Of a DNA stretch of 34,306 nt, positions 23,277 through 31,050 are shown piece after piece; position 1 is the stretch's first letter; each line of letters begins with the position of its first letter. A model generated the notes under the pieces. It was not told where the DNA came from. It searched no databases and worked only from the letters and a program-made list of their open reading frames with translations. The DNA is taken from contig JASFYL010000008.1 in NCBI GenBank assembly GCA_030055575.1, forward strand, positions 1-34,306, given 5' to 3'. This DNA comes from Thermoproteota archaeon (GTDB lineage Archaea > Thermoproteota > Methanomethylicia > Methanomethylicales > Methanomethylicaceae). The position numbers and the translations under genes were made by a program.

Positions 23277-24340
23277 TATCCTCCTTTTTCTCTCTTCCTA
23301 CCCACTATGCGTGGTCGCTTGCGATGATGAGGAAGAAAATCCTTCTCTTTTCTGTGATCCTGCTTCCTTTGCCGATCTTCTTGGCATCCCTTTTCGTTGG
23401 GGTTTATCCGATCGAGCCGATTGCAGTGCTTGGAGTTCTGGCGCGCAGGCTGACTGATCCCTTCGGTCAGGTACCGTCAGATATCTTTGACGTCGTTGTA
23501 TTCAACATACGTATGCCGAGGGTCCTGCTCGCCCTGGTTGGCGGGATTGCCCTGTCGGTAGCAGGGGCTTCACTTCAAGGGGTCTTCAGGAACCCCCTCG
23601 TGGACAGCTACATACTCGGCGTCTCCGCAGGGGCTGGCTTCGGTGCTGCCCTGGCGATAGCATACCTGCCTGGAGTGCCCGGCTCTGTCCAGCTCTTTTC
23701 CTTCGCTATGGGATTCACCGCCTTCTTCACGACCTACGCTGTGGCCAAGACCAAGGGGGAGACACCCGTGATCTCCCTCGTCCTGTCCGGTGTGATAGTG
23801 ACCGCCTTATTCTCTGCAATGCTGTCCATCATAAAGTTCTTCACCGAGGCGGAACGGCTTGCAGGAGTCGTCTACTGGATGATGGGGAGCCTAGCTGTGA
23901 CGGGGTGGGCTCCCCTCTTACAGACGGCCCCCCTCATACTCGCGGGCTTTGCACTGGTGTTTCTCATGCGCTGGAGGATAAATGTGCTTTCGATGGGAGA
24001 AGAGGAGGCTAGGGCGCTAGGCATAAATGTAGAGCGAGACAGGTTTCTGGTATTATTTGCTGCGACCTTGATGGTATCGACGTTCGTTTCGGTTGCAGGT
24101 ATCATCGGCTGGATCGGGCTAGTCGTCCCACACACGGTAAGGATGCTGCTGGGAAACCCTGACAATAGGCAGGTGATCCCTGTCTCTGCCAGTCTGGGAG
24201 CAGCCTTTCTCATGATCGCTGACGACCTCGCGAGATCTGTCGCATCCTTCGAGCTGCCTGTGGGCGTGATCACAACACTCGTAGGCGCACCGTTCTTCCT
24301 ATACCTGCTCAGGATGAGAGGTGGATCTACTTGGAGGTAA
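23273..24340 (+). CDS. FecCD/BtuC-type ABC transporter permease
   Basis: The 355-aa protein (or ~338 aa from ATG 23324) has about nine to ten hydrophobic helices and the FecCD landmarks: NIRMPRVLLALVGGIALSVA, GASLQGVFRNPLVDSYILGV, SAGAGFGAALA, MGEEEARALGINVERDRF (coupling-helix region), and GIIGWIGLVVPHTVRMLLG. It forms the dimeric channel of a cobalamin/iron-chelate importer. TTG 23273 overlaps the upstream stop (TTGA), suggesting coupling; ATG 23324 or 23327 lies closer to the first helix and may be the real start. The 3' end overlaps the ATPase gene. Confidence 0.92.
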   Translation: MISSFFSLPTHYAWSLAMMRKKILLFSVILLPLPIFLASLFVGVYPIEPIAVLGVLARRLTDPFGQVPSDIFDVVVFNIRMPRVLLALVGGIALSVAGASLQGVFRNPLVDSYILGVSAGAGFGAALAIAYLPGVPGSVQLFSFAMGFTAFFTTYAVAKTKGETPVISLVLSGVIVTALFSAMLSIIKFFTEAERLAGVVYWMMGSLAVTGWAPLLQTAPLILAGFALVFLMRWRINVLSMGEEEARALGINVERDRFLVLFAATLMVSTFVSVAGIIGWIGLVVPHTVRMLLGNPDNRQVIPVSASLGAAFLMIADDLARSVASFELPVGVITTLVGAPFFLYLLRMRGGSTWR

Positions 24341-25107
24341 TCGGCATCTCAGGTCTGAGGTTCTCGTACGGAGAGGGTTTCTCCGTGAGGGCTGATTCAC
24401 TGTCGGTCGGCGAGGGGGAAGTCTTGACCTTGTTGGGTCCGAACGGCTCTGGGAAGACCACGGTTCTGAAGTGCATTAATGCGCTGCTAAAGACTTCGAC
24501 AGGGCGGATCTCGATCTGCGGTAGGGACATATCGAGCTACACGCGAAGCACCCTATCAAAGGTCGTAGGATATGTGCCACAATCACACACGCCGACATTC
24601 CCCTTCACAGTCTTCGATGTGGTTCTGATGGGAAGGGTTTCGCACCTCGGTCTCTTCCAGCAACCTTCACGTTCTGATCGCCTCAAGGCTGAGGAGGCCC
24701 TAAAAACAGTCGGGATCTCAAGGTTAGGCGACCGAATCTACACAAAGATCAGCGGCGGAGAACGGCAGCTTGTGCTCATAGCTAGGGCGATAGCGCAGGA
24801 GCCCAAGCTCCTCCTCTTGGACGAGCCCACTGCCCACCTAGACTTCAAGAACCAGATAACCACTCTCAGCACTATAAAGCGGCTGTCGAAGGAGAAAGGG
24901 CTTGCGGTAATGATGAGCCTCCATGACCCTAACCACGCCCTCCTATACTCCGACCTGATCGCCCTCATGAGAAACGGTGAGATCCTGATATGTGGACCGC
25001 CGGAGGATGTTGTTAATGACAAGACGATCGAGGAGATCTACAACCTCCCGGTTGACGTCGTGGACCACGCGGGGAGGCAGTTCATCCTCCCCAGGGTCGA
25101 AAACTAG
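24331..25107 (+). CDS. ABC importer ATPase (BtuD/FecE type)
   Basis: The 258-aa protein has Walker A LLGPNGSGKTTVLKC, a Q-loop in VGYVPQSHTP, signature ISGGERQLVLIARAIAQEP, Walker B LLLLDEPTAHLDF and the switch His in MSLHDPNHAL. It powers the importer formed with the two preceding genes. Start TTG 24331 lies inside the permease gene, preceded by GAGAGGTGG at 24318-24326; the overlap of 10 bases indicates one operon. The substrate is not determined by sequence; no cobalamin riboswitch or iron-box is recognised nearby. Confidence 0.96.
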   Translation: MEVIGISGLRFSYGEGFSVRADSLSVGEGEVLTLLGPNGSGKTTVLKCINALLKTSTGRISICGRDISSYTRSTLSKVVGYVPQSHTPTFPFTVFDVVLMGRVSHLGLFQQPSRSDRLKAEEALKTVGISRLGDRIYTKISGGERQLVLIARAIAQEPKLLLLDEPTAHLDFKNQITTLSTIKRLSKEKGLAVMMSLHDPNHALLYSDLIALMRNGEILICGPPEDVVNDKTIEEIYNLPVDVVDHAGRQFILPRVEN

Positions 25108-25236
25108 GCTGATTTTCAAAAGGTTTGCCTCACAACAACGTTTTCAAAACACTGTGCATAGACTGTGTTGAGTGGAAGGGGAAGTGTGCTCTTGGAATCT
25201 TGCCTGGGTGGAAGAGAGAACTTGATCACATAGAAC
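25108..25236. other. Intergenic with symmetric elements upstream of the RHH-like gene pair
   Basis: This gap holds GTTTTCAAAAC (25139-25149, perfect around a central C) and a repeated CTGTG(C/T) motif (ACTGTGCATAGACTGTG, 25151-25167). These could be operator half-sites; TGTGCA recurs at 26521 before the S-layer gene. No gene is seen. Confidence 0.35.
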
Positions 25237-25905
25237 ATGGCAAAAGGAGATAAGCGACCAACTCATAAATCAAATCTAACCTTCTTAACAACAGCCGCGG
25301 AAGTGCAAGAAGTGGTCAACGACAAGAGAAAGACATTCGTAGCCCGTGATGATCTACTGAATGGGATGAGCGAGATCGCGAAGGGTAAAGGAAAGAGCCT
25401 CTACGAGACGGTGAACGAAACATTCGAGGCTGCGATCTCCCTATTTAAGATAGGGACCACTCCGAAGAGCGCCCTTGAGGAGTGCGGTAGGCTCAAATCC
25501 GCCAAGGACTCTGGCTACATACTCTGCCTCGAGAACCTTTGGTACGACATAAACACGTTAGCCTACAACAAAGCTGCCTCTGAAACCGTGGCTGCTTGGA
25601 GGTCAGCTGGTATCTGGTACGCCAAGAAGCACACCACGAGCGGGACAAAAGACCCGCTCCAGTCAATAAAAAAAGACCTCCAATCCTCGCTTTGGAACGT
25701 GTCCGAATTCTCCATGATCGAGGATCGAGGAGAGGTCTCGGTGAGGCTGCTTGGACCGCGCCTCTCAAAGATATGCTCGGAGCTATTCCTAGCCTTCTTC
25801 GAAGGGATATTCGAAGTTCTGGGATACGAGGTTCGCGAGAAAGAGGTCATGGCAGGCAGGGTTAATCTCATTGCCCTCATGAAAGAGGGGAGGAGTATGG
25901 GGTGA
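25237..25905 (+). CDS. Unknown protein with RHH-like N-terminus (paralogue 1)
   Basis: I do not recognise a named family for the whole protein. The 222-aa product has a Lys-rich start, then a strand-helix-helix pattern at about residues 32-72 (KTFVARDDLLNGMSEIAKG, KGKSLYETVNETFEAAI) resembling a ribbon-helix-helix DNA-binding domain. A C-terminal domain of about 140 residues includes WRSAGIWYAKKHTT, LWNVSEFSMIEDRGEVSVRL and FEGIFEVLGYEVREKEVMAG. The same order of features occurs in the next gene, so the two are tandem paralogues. The C-terminal domain's alternating helix-strand pattern could be a ligand sensor of V4R-like size; that is a guess. ATG 25237 has no clear ribosome site. Confidence 0.75.
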   Translation: MAKGDKRPTHKSNLTFLTTAAEVQEVVNDKRKTFVARDDLLNGMSEIAKGKGKSLYETVNETFEAAISLFKIGTTPKSALEECGRLKSAKDSGYILCLENLWYDINTLAYNKAASETVAAWRSAGIWYAKKHTTSGTKDPLQSIKKDLQSSLWNVSEFSMIEDRGEVSVRLLGPRLSKICSELFLAFFEGIFEVLGYEVREKEVMAGRVNLIALMKEGRSMG

Positions 25906-25909
25906 TGGG

Positions 25910-26485
25910 ATGGGCAATATCGAGAAGAAGGGAAAGAAGCTTGTTTACATCTCCGAGGATCTGGTGAACGAGGTTTCCGAGATTTCGAGGAGTAAGGGCG
26001 AATCCATCACTAAGTACATCGAGAACCTGGTGGCACAGGCAATTCGCGTGGATCGACTGGGCACCCTCCCTGAAGGTATCGCAGATATCCTCGAAATGAT
26101 CCATGTCCAGCGCGTTCTAGGCGGCACATTCGTGCCATCCGGTGTGATGAACTCTCTCTGCGATTCTTTTAATAATGATGGATTCGCATCGAGGTGGTAC
26201 GAGAGTGGGCGCCTCTACGGGAGGTACCTCAAGGAAAAGTTCAAGGATCCTGTTAGAGCGCTCCAATTGATGCTCAGGGTGATGCGTTGGGACCTGAACG
26301 AGGTTGAAGCCAGGAGGGATGGGGAGCACGTCGTAATAAGGTGTGTCTCAACATCGCTTCCCCAAGAGGGGGCAGAGTGGCTCTTGAGGTTTATTGAGGG
26401 GGCGATGCACGGTATTGGGTACAAGACCGTAAACGAGGAGTGTATGAAAGGCATGGTGATATGCTCTTTCGCGCCTGAGCGATGA
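25910..26485 (+). CDS. Unknown protein with RHH-like N-terminus (paralogue 2)
   Basis: This 191-aa protein parallels the preceding gene: an RHH-like segment at about residues 9-48 (KLVYISEDLVNEVSEISRS, KGESITKYIENLVAQAIRV), a shared GTxP turn (LGTLPEG here, IGTTPKS there), and a C-terminal domain with WYESGRLYGRYLKEKFKDP, MRWDLNEVEARRDGEHVVIR and RFIEGAMHGIGYKTVNEECM. It starts at ATG 25910, 4 bases after the stop of paralogue 1, with GGGGTGATGG as a ribosome site, so they are co-expressed and may form a heteromer. It lies about 130 bases upstream of the S-layer-like gene, whose regulation is a natural suspicion but unproven. Confidence 0.75.
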   Translation: MGNIEKKGKKLVYISEDLVNEVSEISRSKGESITKYIENLVAQAIRVDRLGTLPEGIADILEMIHVQRVLGGTFVPSGVMNSLCDSFNNDGFASRWYESGRLYGRYLKEKFKDPVRALQLMLRVMRWDLNEVEARRDGEHVVIRCVSTSLPQEGAEWLLRFIEGAMHGIGYKTVNEECMKGMVICSFAPER

Positions 26486-26614
26486 GCAGGTGTGTACATT
26501 ATATAAGAGGATCCATATTTTGTGCACATGTGCCCAAATTGGAATTTTTGAGTTCACATAACATATTTATGCCATTTTCGTCGATAGTTTTACCTTGCTG
26601 TATAGGTGAAAAAC
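26486..26614 (+). promoter_or_regulatory. Promoter region of the S-layer-like gene with palindrome
   Basis: Two TATA-like elements are present: ATTATATAAG (26499-26508) and ACATATTTATG (about 26561-26571). The second predicts transcription start near 26592 and a leader of about 23 bases before ATG 26615. Between them, GCACATGTGC (26524-26533) is a perfect 10-base palindrome suited to a dimeric regulator. AGGTGA at 26603-26608 is the ribosome site. Confidence 0.5.
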
Positions 26615-28987
26615 ATGAACACTAAAGTTTTTAGTGTATCGATAGTAGCTCTACTTTTGCTTCCAGCGATATTCGCCGCATTTCCATTGGTCTCAGCGAC
26701 AATCACTAACAGGCCGCATGTATTCATAGTTGATGAAGAGGGAAATTTGATTGATGGCGATCCTTTGACAGTCGATGCCGGAGGTAACATTTGCATAAGT
26801 CTAGAGGGAATGACAATCACTGGTGCCCAAGTTTGGCTATGGCTTTCGAGGTCAGGAAGCGCCGACGCCAATCAGGGTGACGGTGATAGGTGGTATGCAG
26901 GACCCTTCTACATGGGGGATGTTATCAGCGAATCTTCTACGCCCTACACATTCACCCCAAATGATACAAACCCAGATAGGCGCGTTCCCTATCCGTTCAA
27001 TCTTGAGGGAAGGAACTACAGCTATACCGTAGGGAATTATTGGATTAACGGAACAATTCCGATGATGGTTCTCGGCGGCGTTACATATTGGCTTAAGATC
27101 ACCGATGTAGATCCGAGAACTACTTCCTCGATACCCTCTTCGGATGTTGGAGTCTCTACTAACAGGATAAACTTCAGTTCGATCCTTTCTATGTCTCCCC
27201 ATGAAGGGGCGCCTGGCACTCCCATTACAATCTATGGATCCACAGTTTCCGAAGGAGTGTACAGCGTCTACATGAACGGGCAATATGTCACTAGTGTAAG
27301 CGCCCAACTGAACAATGAAGGCGGTTGGGAGTGGACCGGGTTCTCTGTTGAGTTCCCTGCGATTGACCTGGGGAACAAGTACACTTGCGGCGAGATATTC
27401 GAATACCCAATGAGTGAGGACATCGAGGTGACGTTGGTCGACGGGTCGGACAACACCGTCTTCACAGACTACTTCACCGAGTACTACAGAGAGGTCTGGA
27501 TCGACTCCGACGCGTTCCCGTGCTACGAGGCAGTCGAGCCTAACGAAATGCTTCTGGTGTTCGACGGGTGCTACTACGGCTGCGAGGAAGGCTGCGGTAT
27601 TGTTTTCTACTCTGGAGAGCAGTACAATGTCAGCCTCAACTGGTTCTATTCCGGAGGAAGTGCCGACATATACATCGGTTCGCTACTTGTTGCTTCAGGA
27701 ATCCCGCTTGATGGCAATGGAGCTGTAGAGAACTATGTGATCACTATTCCTGACGACATCAAGTCCGATACATACAACTTCACGGTTGTCGACAGCAACG
27801 GCGTAGAGTACAGCTTCGAAGTCTGCGTGCTCCAGACAAAGAATGTAGCAATTGAATTCGATGATGACACCGGGAGCTGCGGTGACGAGGTCAACCTATG
27901 GTTCTACAACATGTACGATTACATCGGCGAACAGCTGACCGTCTGGTTCTATGCTTCAGAGTGCGATGCCCCGGTACTCCTATGGAACGGCACTGTCAAT
28001 GAAGTAAACTTCTATATACCTGTTACCGTGCCGAGCTCAGCCGGCGGCGAGCGGCTTGTCGCAGTTTACGACATGTACGGGAATGACCTGATTGCACCTG
28101 ACGGAAGCACGGTCTACATCTACACGACATTCAATGTGATCCCCAAGGTGTGGGTCGAGCCATCCAGCTTCGGTAACGACGGCTTGACATTCTGGGTCAA
28201 GGGATGCGGCTTCGAGTATGATTGGCCGTACCACGTAGCAGTGGATAACCAGCACGTCGCGGTTGGTTATGTCTACGAGGGCTTCGTATTGGCAAATTGC
28301 TCCGGCGATGTAGCGATTCAGTTCGTCAAGGCTGGCTTCAGACCAGGCGTACACACAGTAGCCTTCTACAAAGTAGAAGGAGATGGGAACATGGGCAACT
28401 ATCCGATCGCTGCATATGCGATCTTCACGGTGACCACAACAGGCGACCTAATCGTAGGAGACATTGAAGATTACATGGATTACAAGTTCTCTGAACTGAA
28501 CGCCTCGATAGTGGCGATATACGAGTCTGCATCCAGCGACATCGCAGAGAAGTACGCAATAATCCAGACTGACCTCGGTCTGATCCAGGCGAACCTCAGT
28601 GCATTGGACGCCAAGATCGTAGCCCTCCAGGACAATGTGGCAATAATCCAGACTGACCTCGGTCTGATCCAGGCGAACCTCAGTGCATTGGACGCCAAGG
28701 TTGTGGATCTTCAGGGCTCAGTAGCTACTGTGCAGACATCCCTCGGAACACTGCAAGGCAATGTGACATCCATCAGCGGCAATGTCGCCACTATTAAGAC
28801 TGACGTGGGTACTATCAAGGCAGACCTCTCTTCTGTTAAGAGCGATGTGACGTCGGTTAAGGACAGCGTCTCCAAGTACCTGCCGGTCGATCTCACCCCT
28901 GTCTGGATCGCTGTCGTCCTAGCCCTCATAGCTGCCATTGCATCCATATACGCAATAGTCGTAATCAGGAGCAAGATCGCGGCTTAA
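26615..28987 (+). CDS. S-layer-like surface protein with coiled-coil stalk and C-terminal membrane anchor
   Basis: The ~790-aa protein has a signal peptide (TKVFSVSIVALLLLPAIFAA, cleavage near SAT), then about 590 residues of beta-rich, acidic, Tyr/Asn-rich ectodomain with many N-x-S/T sequons, including an IPT/Ig-like segment (MSPHEGAPGTPITIYGS). A Cys-rich patch (CYYGCEEGC) lies at about residues 320-330. Residues about 625-760 form a coiled coil with regular repeats (IIQTDLGLIQANLSALDAK twice), followed by a C-terminal helix (VWIAVVLALIAAIASIYAIV) and RSKIAA. This order (ectodomain, coiled-coil stalk, membrane anchor) is that of archaeal S-layer or stalk proteins. Codon use is more AT-rich at the start than in neighbours. 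GTG 26606 overlaps the ribosome site, so ATG 26615 is the start. Confidence 0.85.
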   Translation: MNTKVFSVSIVALLLLPAIFAAFPLVSATITNRPHVFIVDEEGNLIDGDPLTVDAGGNICISLEGMTITGAQVWLWLSRSGSADANQGDGDRWYAGPFYMGDVISESSTPYTFTPNDTNPDRRVPYPFNLEGRNYSYTVGNYWINGTIPMMVLGGVTYWLKITDVDPRTTSSIPSSDVGVSTNRINFSSILSMSPHEGAPGTPITIYGSTVSEGVYSVYMNGQYVTSVSAQLNNEGGWEWTGFSVEFPAIDLGNKYTCGEIFEYPMSEDIEVTLVDGSDNTVFTDYFTEYYREVWIDSDAFPCYEAVEPNEMLLVFDGCYYGCEEGCGIVFYSGEQYNVSLNWFYSGGSADIYIGSLLVASGIPLDGNGAVENYVITIPDDIKSDTYNFTVVDSNGVEYSFEVCVLQTKNVAIEFDDDTGSCGDEVNLWFYNMYDYIGEQLTVWFYASECDAPVLLWNGTVNEVNFYIPVTVPSSAGGERLVAVYDMYGNDLIAPDGSTVYIYTTFNVIPKVWVEPSSFGNDGLTFWVKGCGFEYDWPYHVAVDNQHVAVGYVYEGFVLANCSGDVAIQFVKAGFRPGVHTVAFYKVEGDGNMGNYPIAAYAIFTVTTTGDLIVGDIEDYMDYKFSELNASIVAIYESASSDIAEKYAIIQTDLGLIQANLSALDAKIVALQDNVAIIQTDLGLIQANLSALDAKVVDLQGSVATVQTSLGTLQGNVTSISGNVATIKTDVGTIKADLSSVKSDVTSVKDSVSKYLPVDLTPVWIAVVLALIAAIASIYAIVVIRSKIAA
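28556..28699 (+). repeat. Two identical 60-base repeats, 84-base period, in the S-layer stalk
   Basis: Bases 28556-28615 and 28640-28699 are identical over 60 bases, separated by 24 bases, giving an 84-base (28-residue, four-heptad) period. Identity at the DNA level, including silent positions, points to recent duplication or gene conversion in the coiled-coil region. Confidence 0.95.
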
Positions 28988-29020
28988 GCCGCGAAATAAT
29001 TCATTTTTTATTTTTATTTA
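28978..29020 (+). terminator. Palindrome and T-rich tract ending the S-layer gene
   Basis: CGCGGCTTAAGCCGCG (28978-28993) is a perfect 16-base palindrome spanning the stop codon, able to form a 6-base stem with TTAA loop. It is followed by ATTTTTTATTTTTATTT to about 29020. This is a strong terminator for an abundant message. Confidence 0.8.
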
Positions 29021-29201
29021 CCGGTGAACATATTTTCGTTAATGTCTCAATTTTGGGATTTTTAAATCGAGAACTTGCCTATGGGATGGCTAAAGTTTAC
29101 AATAAAGGCGCATTGATCGAAAATGTTTTTCTCTGTGCGCCCCTGAGATCATGCATCTTCAGTCGAGCTATCTTAGATTGAGTGTCTGTAAACTTTTTTC
29201 C

Positions 29202-30091
29202 TTAAGTCTGTCCGATAAATTCAATCAGTTCTTTAAGACGAGGCAATCCTGCCCTTGCACCTGGCTTTTGGATCTTGAGCGCTGCGCCGCCACATCCCCA
29301 CAGGAGTGCCTCTCTCAGATCATGCCCCCTCAATACTGCAGTGAGGAAAGCCGCATCAAAGGCGTCCCCAGCTCCAGTTGTATCCATGACATTTACCCTG
29401 AATGCGGGGCAATGGATCTCAAGTTCCCTGGTCAGAAGGGTAGCCCCACCTGCGCCCTGTTTTACTACAGCCACCTCAACCGCTTGGAGGAGCGATCTTC
29501 TGTCTTGCTCTCCTCGTAAGATTGCGTCGAGCTCGGACTCGTTGAGGAGCAGGAGATCAATCCCGTGCAGGTCGTCAGTTGTGTACTCCGAAGCGGCACC
29601 GCCCGGGTCGAAAGAGACGAGCCCCCCCTTTCTCCTGCCGAGGACTTCCAAGAGGACTTCCTTGGGAACATTCGAGACATGTATGAGCTTGTGGTTGCCT
29701 GTCAAACCCCTCTGTACTGCTTCTCGAAGTCCGGAGTTTGCCCCCCTCCAAGCGATCATGGTCCTGTGCTCGCCTTCTACTATCACGCATACAGTGCCAG
29801 TCCCAATGGGGCAAACCATGATCCCGCCCGTGTCCACATCCTCTTCCCTAAGCGATTCTAATGCCATCGTCCCAAAGTGGTCTTCCCCCACGCAACCCAA
29901 CATGCGGCACTTGATCCCGAGCCTGGAGACTCCTACGGCGAAGTTCGCCGCTGACCCTCCTTGCGATACGAAAAATCCCTCTGCAAGTGTCTCCTCTCCC
30001 CTGCCCGGAGTTCTCGGGGTAACGAAGACTAGGTCCGCGTTTATGTTCCCGATAGCAGCTACCTCAAAACTTTGACTGGAGTTCGTTCCAA
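29202..30091 (-). CDS. PfkB-family sugar kinase; N-terminal start lies across a probable 1-base frameshift
   Basis: The main frame gives a clear ribokinase/PfkB enzyme: AAIGNINADLVF, the first signature GGSAANFAVGVSRLG, MLGCVGEDHFG, FDPGGAASEY, LLLNESELDAI, VVKQGAGGATLL, and the catalytic second signature DTTGAGDAFDAAFL (Asp in GAGD). It phosphorylates a sugar or nucleoside with ATP. The ATG at 29903 would remove the first signature, so it is not the true start. Upstream the frame is open to a TAA near 30108-30110 but contains no ATG/GTG/TTG. In the next frame TTG 30091 begins ERTPVKV; one extra base in the T4 run (minus strand 30069-30066) would join it to FEVAAIGN. A TATA-like element at 30121-30132 and AAGGGG just before the TTG fit a start near 30091. 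Either an assembly error, a rare ATT start at 30092, or a true frameshift. Confidence 0.8.
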
Positions 30092-30120
30092 TTCCCCTTG
30101 AATTTTTTTACTTAAAGGCG

Positions 30121-30132
30121 TAAAAATATATC
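30121..30132 (-). promoter_or_regulatory. TATA box for the PfkB gene
   Basis: Read on the minus strand, GATATATTTTTA sits about 35 bases before the candidate start at 30091 and predicts transcription start near 30100. This supports translation beginning near 30091 and not at the internal ATG 29903. Confidence 0.55.
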
Positions 30133-30178
30133 GTGCGCGGAAAATTGGCGCTTATGGAAATGACCCTCTGAACAGTGG

Positions 30179-30850
30179 TTATTTGAAGATCACTCTGGCA
30201 TCGACGACTCTGCAGCCCTTCTCGTAGACTATGACTGGGTTGAGGTCTATCTCCCTTATTTCGTCCATTCTCTCCATTATCCTAGAGACCTTCAGGAGTG
30301 CTTCGACCAGGCTCTCCGTGTCGGATGGCTTTCTGCCCCTCACTCCTTTCAGAAGCGGGTATGCCTTCAGCTCGAAGAGCATCTCCTCAGCTTCAGCCCT
30401 TTCAATGGGCGCGATCCTGAAAGAGACATCTCTGAATACCTCCACGAATATGCCCCCCAGCCCGAACATGACTACCGGGCCGAACTGGGGATCCCTCTTC
30501 GCCCCTATTATTGTCTCGACCCCGGGAGGAGCCATCCTCTCCATGAGTACTCCCTCGAACCTGAATCCTTTCATCTCAGCGATTCTTTTCATCCTGTTGA
30601 ATGTTTCCACCAGCTCCCTCTCGCCGACGTTCAGGGCGACCCCCCCTACATCCGACTTATGAAGCACGTCTGGAGAGACGAGCTTTAACGCTAGGGGGAA
30701 ACCTAACCTTCTGCCCCCTTCAAGCGCCTCTTCTGGGTTGGAGACAACGACCCATTCCCCGACCGGCAGCCCGAACTCCCTACAGAGCTCCTTGGCTTCT
30801 GGTTCCAACATCCAGCCCCTCTTCACCGCTGCCTCAAGAATAATCGACAA
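30179..30850 (-). CDS. acdB: ADP-forming acetyl/acyl-CoA synthetase, beta (ATP-grasp) subunit
   Basis: The 223-aa protein is the ATP-grasp beta subunit of ADP-forming acyl-CoA synthetase. It starts AKELCREFGLPVGEWVVV and includes FPLALKLVSPDVLHKSDVGG, VLMERMAPPGVETIIGAKRD, FGPVVMFGLGGIFVEVFRD, AYPLLKGVRGR and the terminal REIDLNPVIVY. With the alpha subunit it converts acyl-CoA, ADP and phosphate to acid, CoA and ATP, the main substrate-level ATP step in many peptide-fermenting archaea. No alpha subunit is present in the window. TTG 30850 is supported by GGAGGGGA just upstream on the minus strand. It is divergent from iorAB. Confidence 0.93.
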   Translation of the reverse strand: MSIILEAAVKRGWMLEPEAKELCREFGLPVGEWVVVSNPEEALEGGRRLGFPLALKLVSPDVLHKSDVGGVALNVGERELVETFNRMKRIAEMKGFRFEGVLMERMAPPGVETIIGAKRDPQFGPVVMFGLGGIFVEVFRDVSFRIAPIERAEAEEMLFELKAYPLLKGVRGRKPSDTESLVEALLKVSRIMERMDEIREIDLNPVIVYEKGCRVVDARVIFK

Positions 30851-31050
30851 TTGGTATCCCCTCCACTCAAAAGGCTGGTGCTGTTTTTATCCTCTTCGGG
30901 ACCTCCCACGCCCCCTTCTTCTATAGTGTATTGGATATTGTAAAATGTTTTCCAGCTTTGGGCAATCGCCCCTCCATCCTGCAGGGCGACAGACAACCTT
31001 TTTAACATCCATAGACCAATCCTTCTGGTATAGTTTTTGTGGTGTACACT

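Noticed and set aside
25237-28987. Mobile element carrying the RHH-like pair and S-layer gene
   Set aside because: No transposase, integrase, terminal repeats or attachment-site duplication is visible around this block.
29275-30075. 266-codon ORF on the plus strand
   Set aside because: It is fully antisense to the PfkB kinase, whose signatures are unmistakable on the minus strand.
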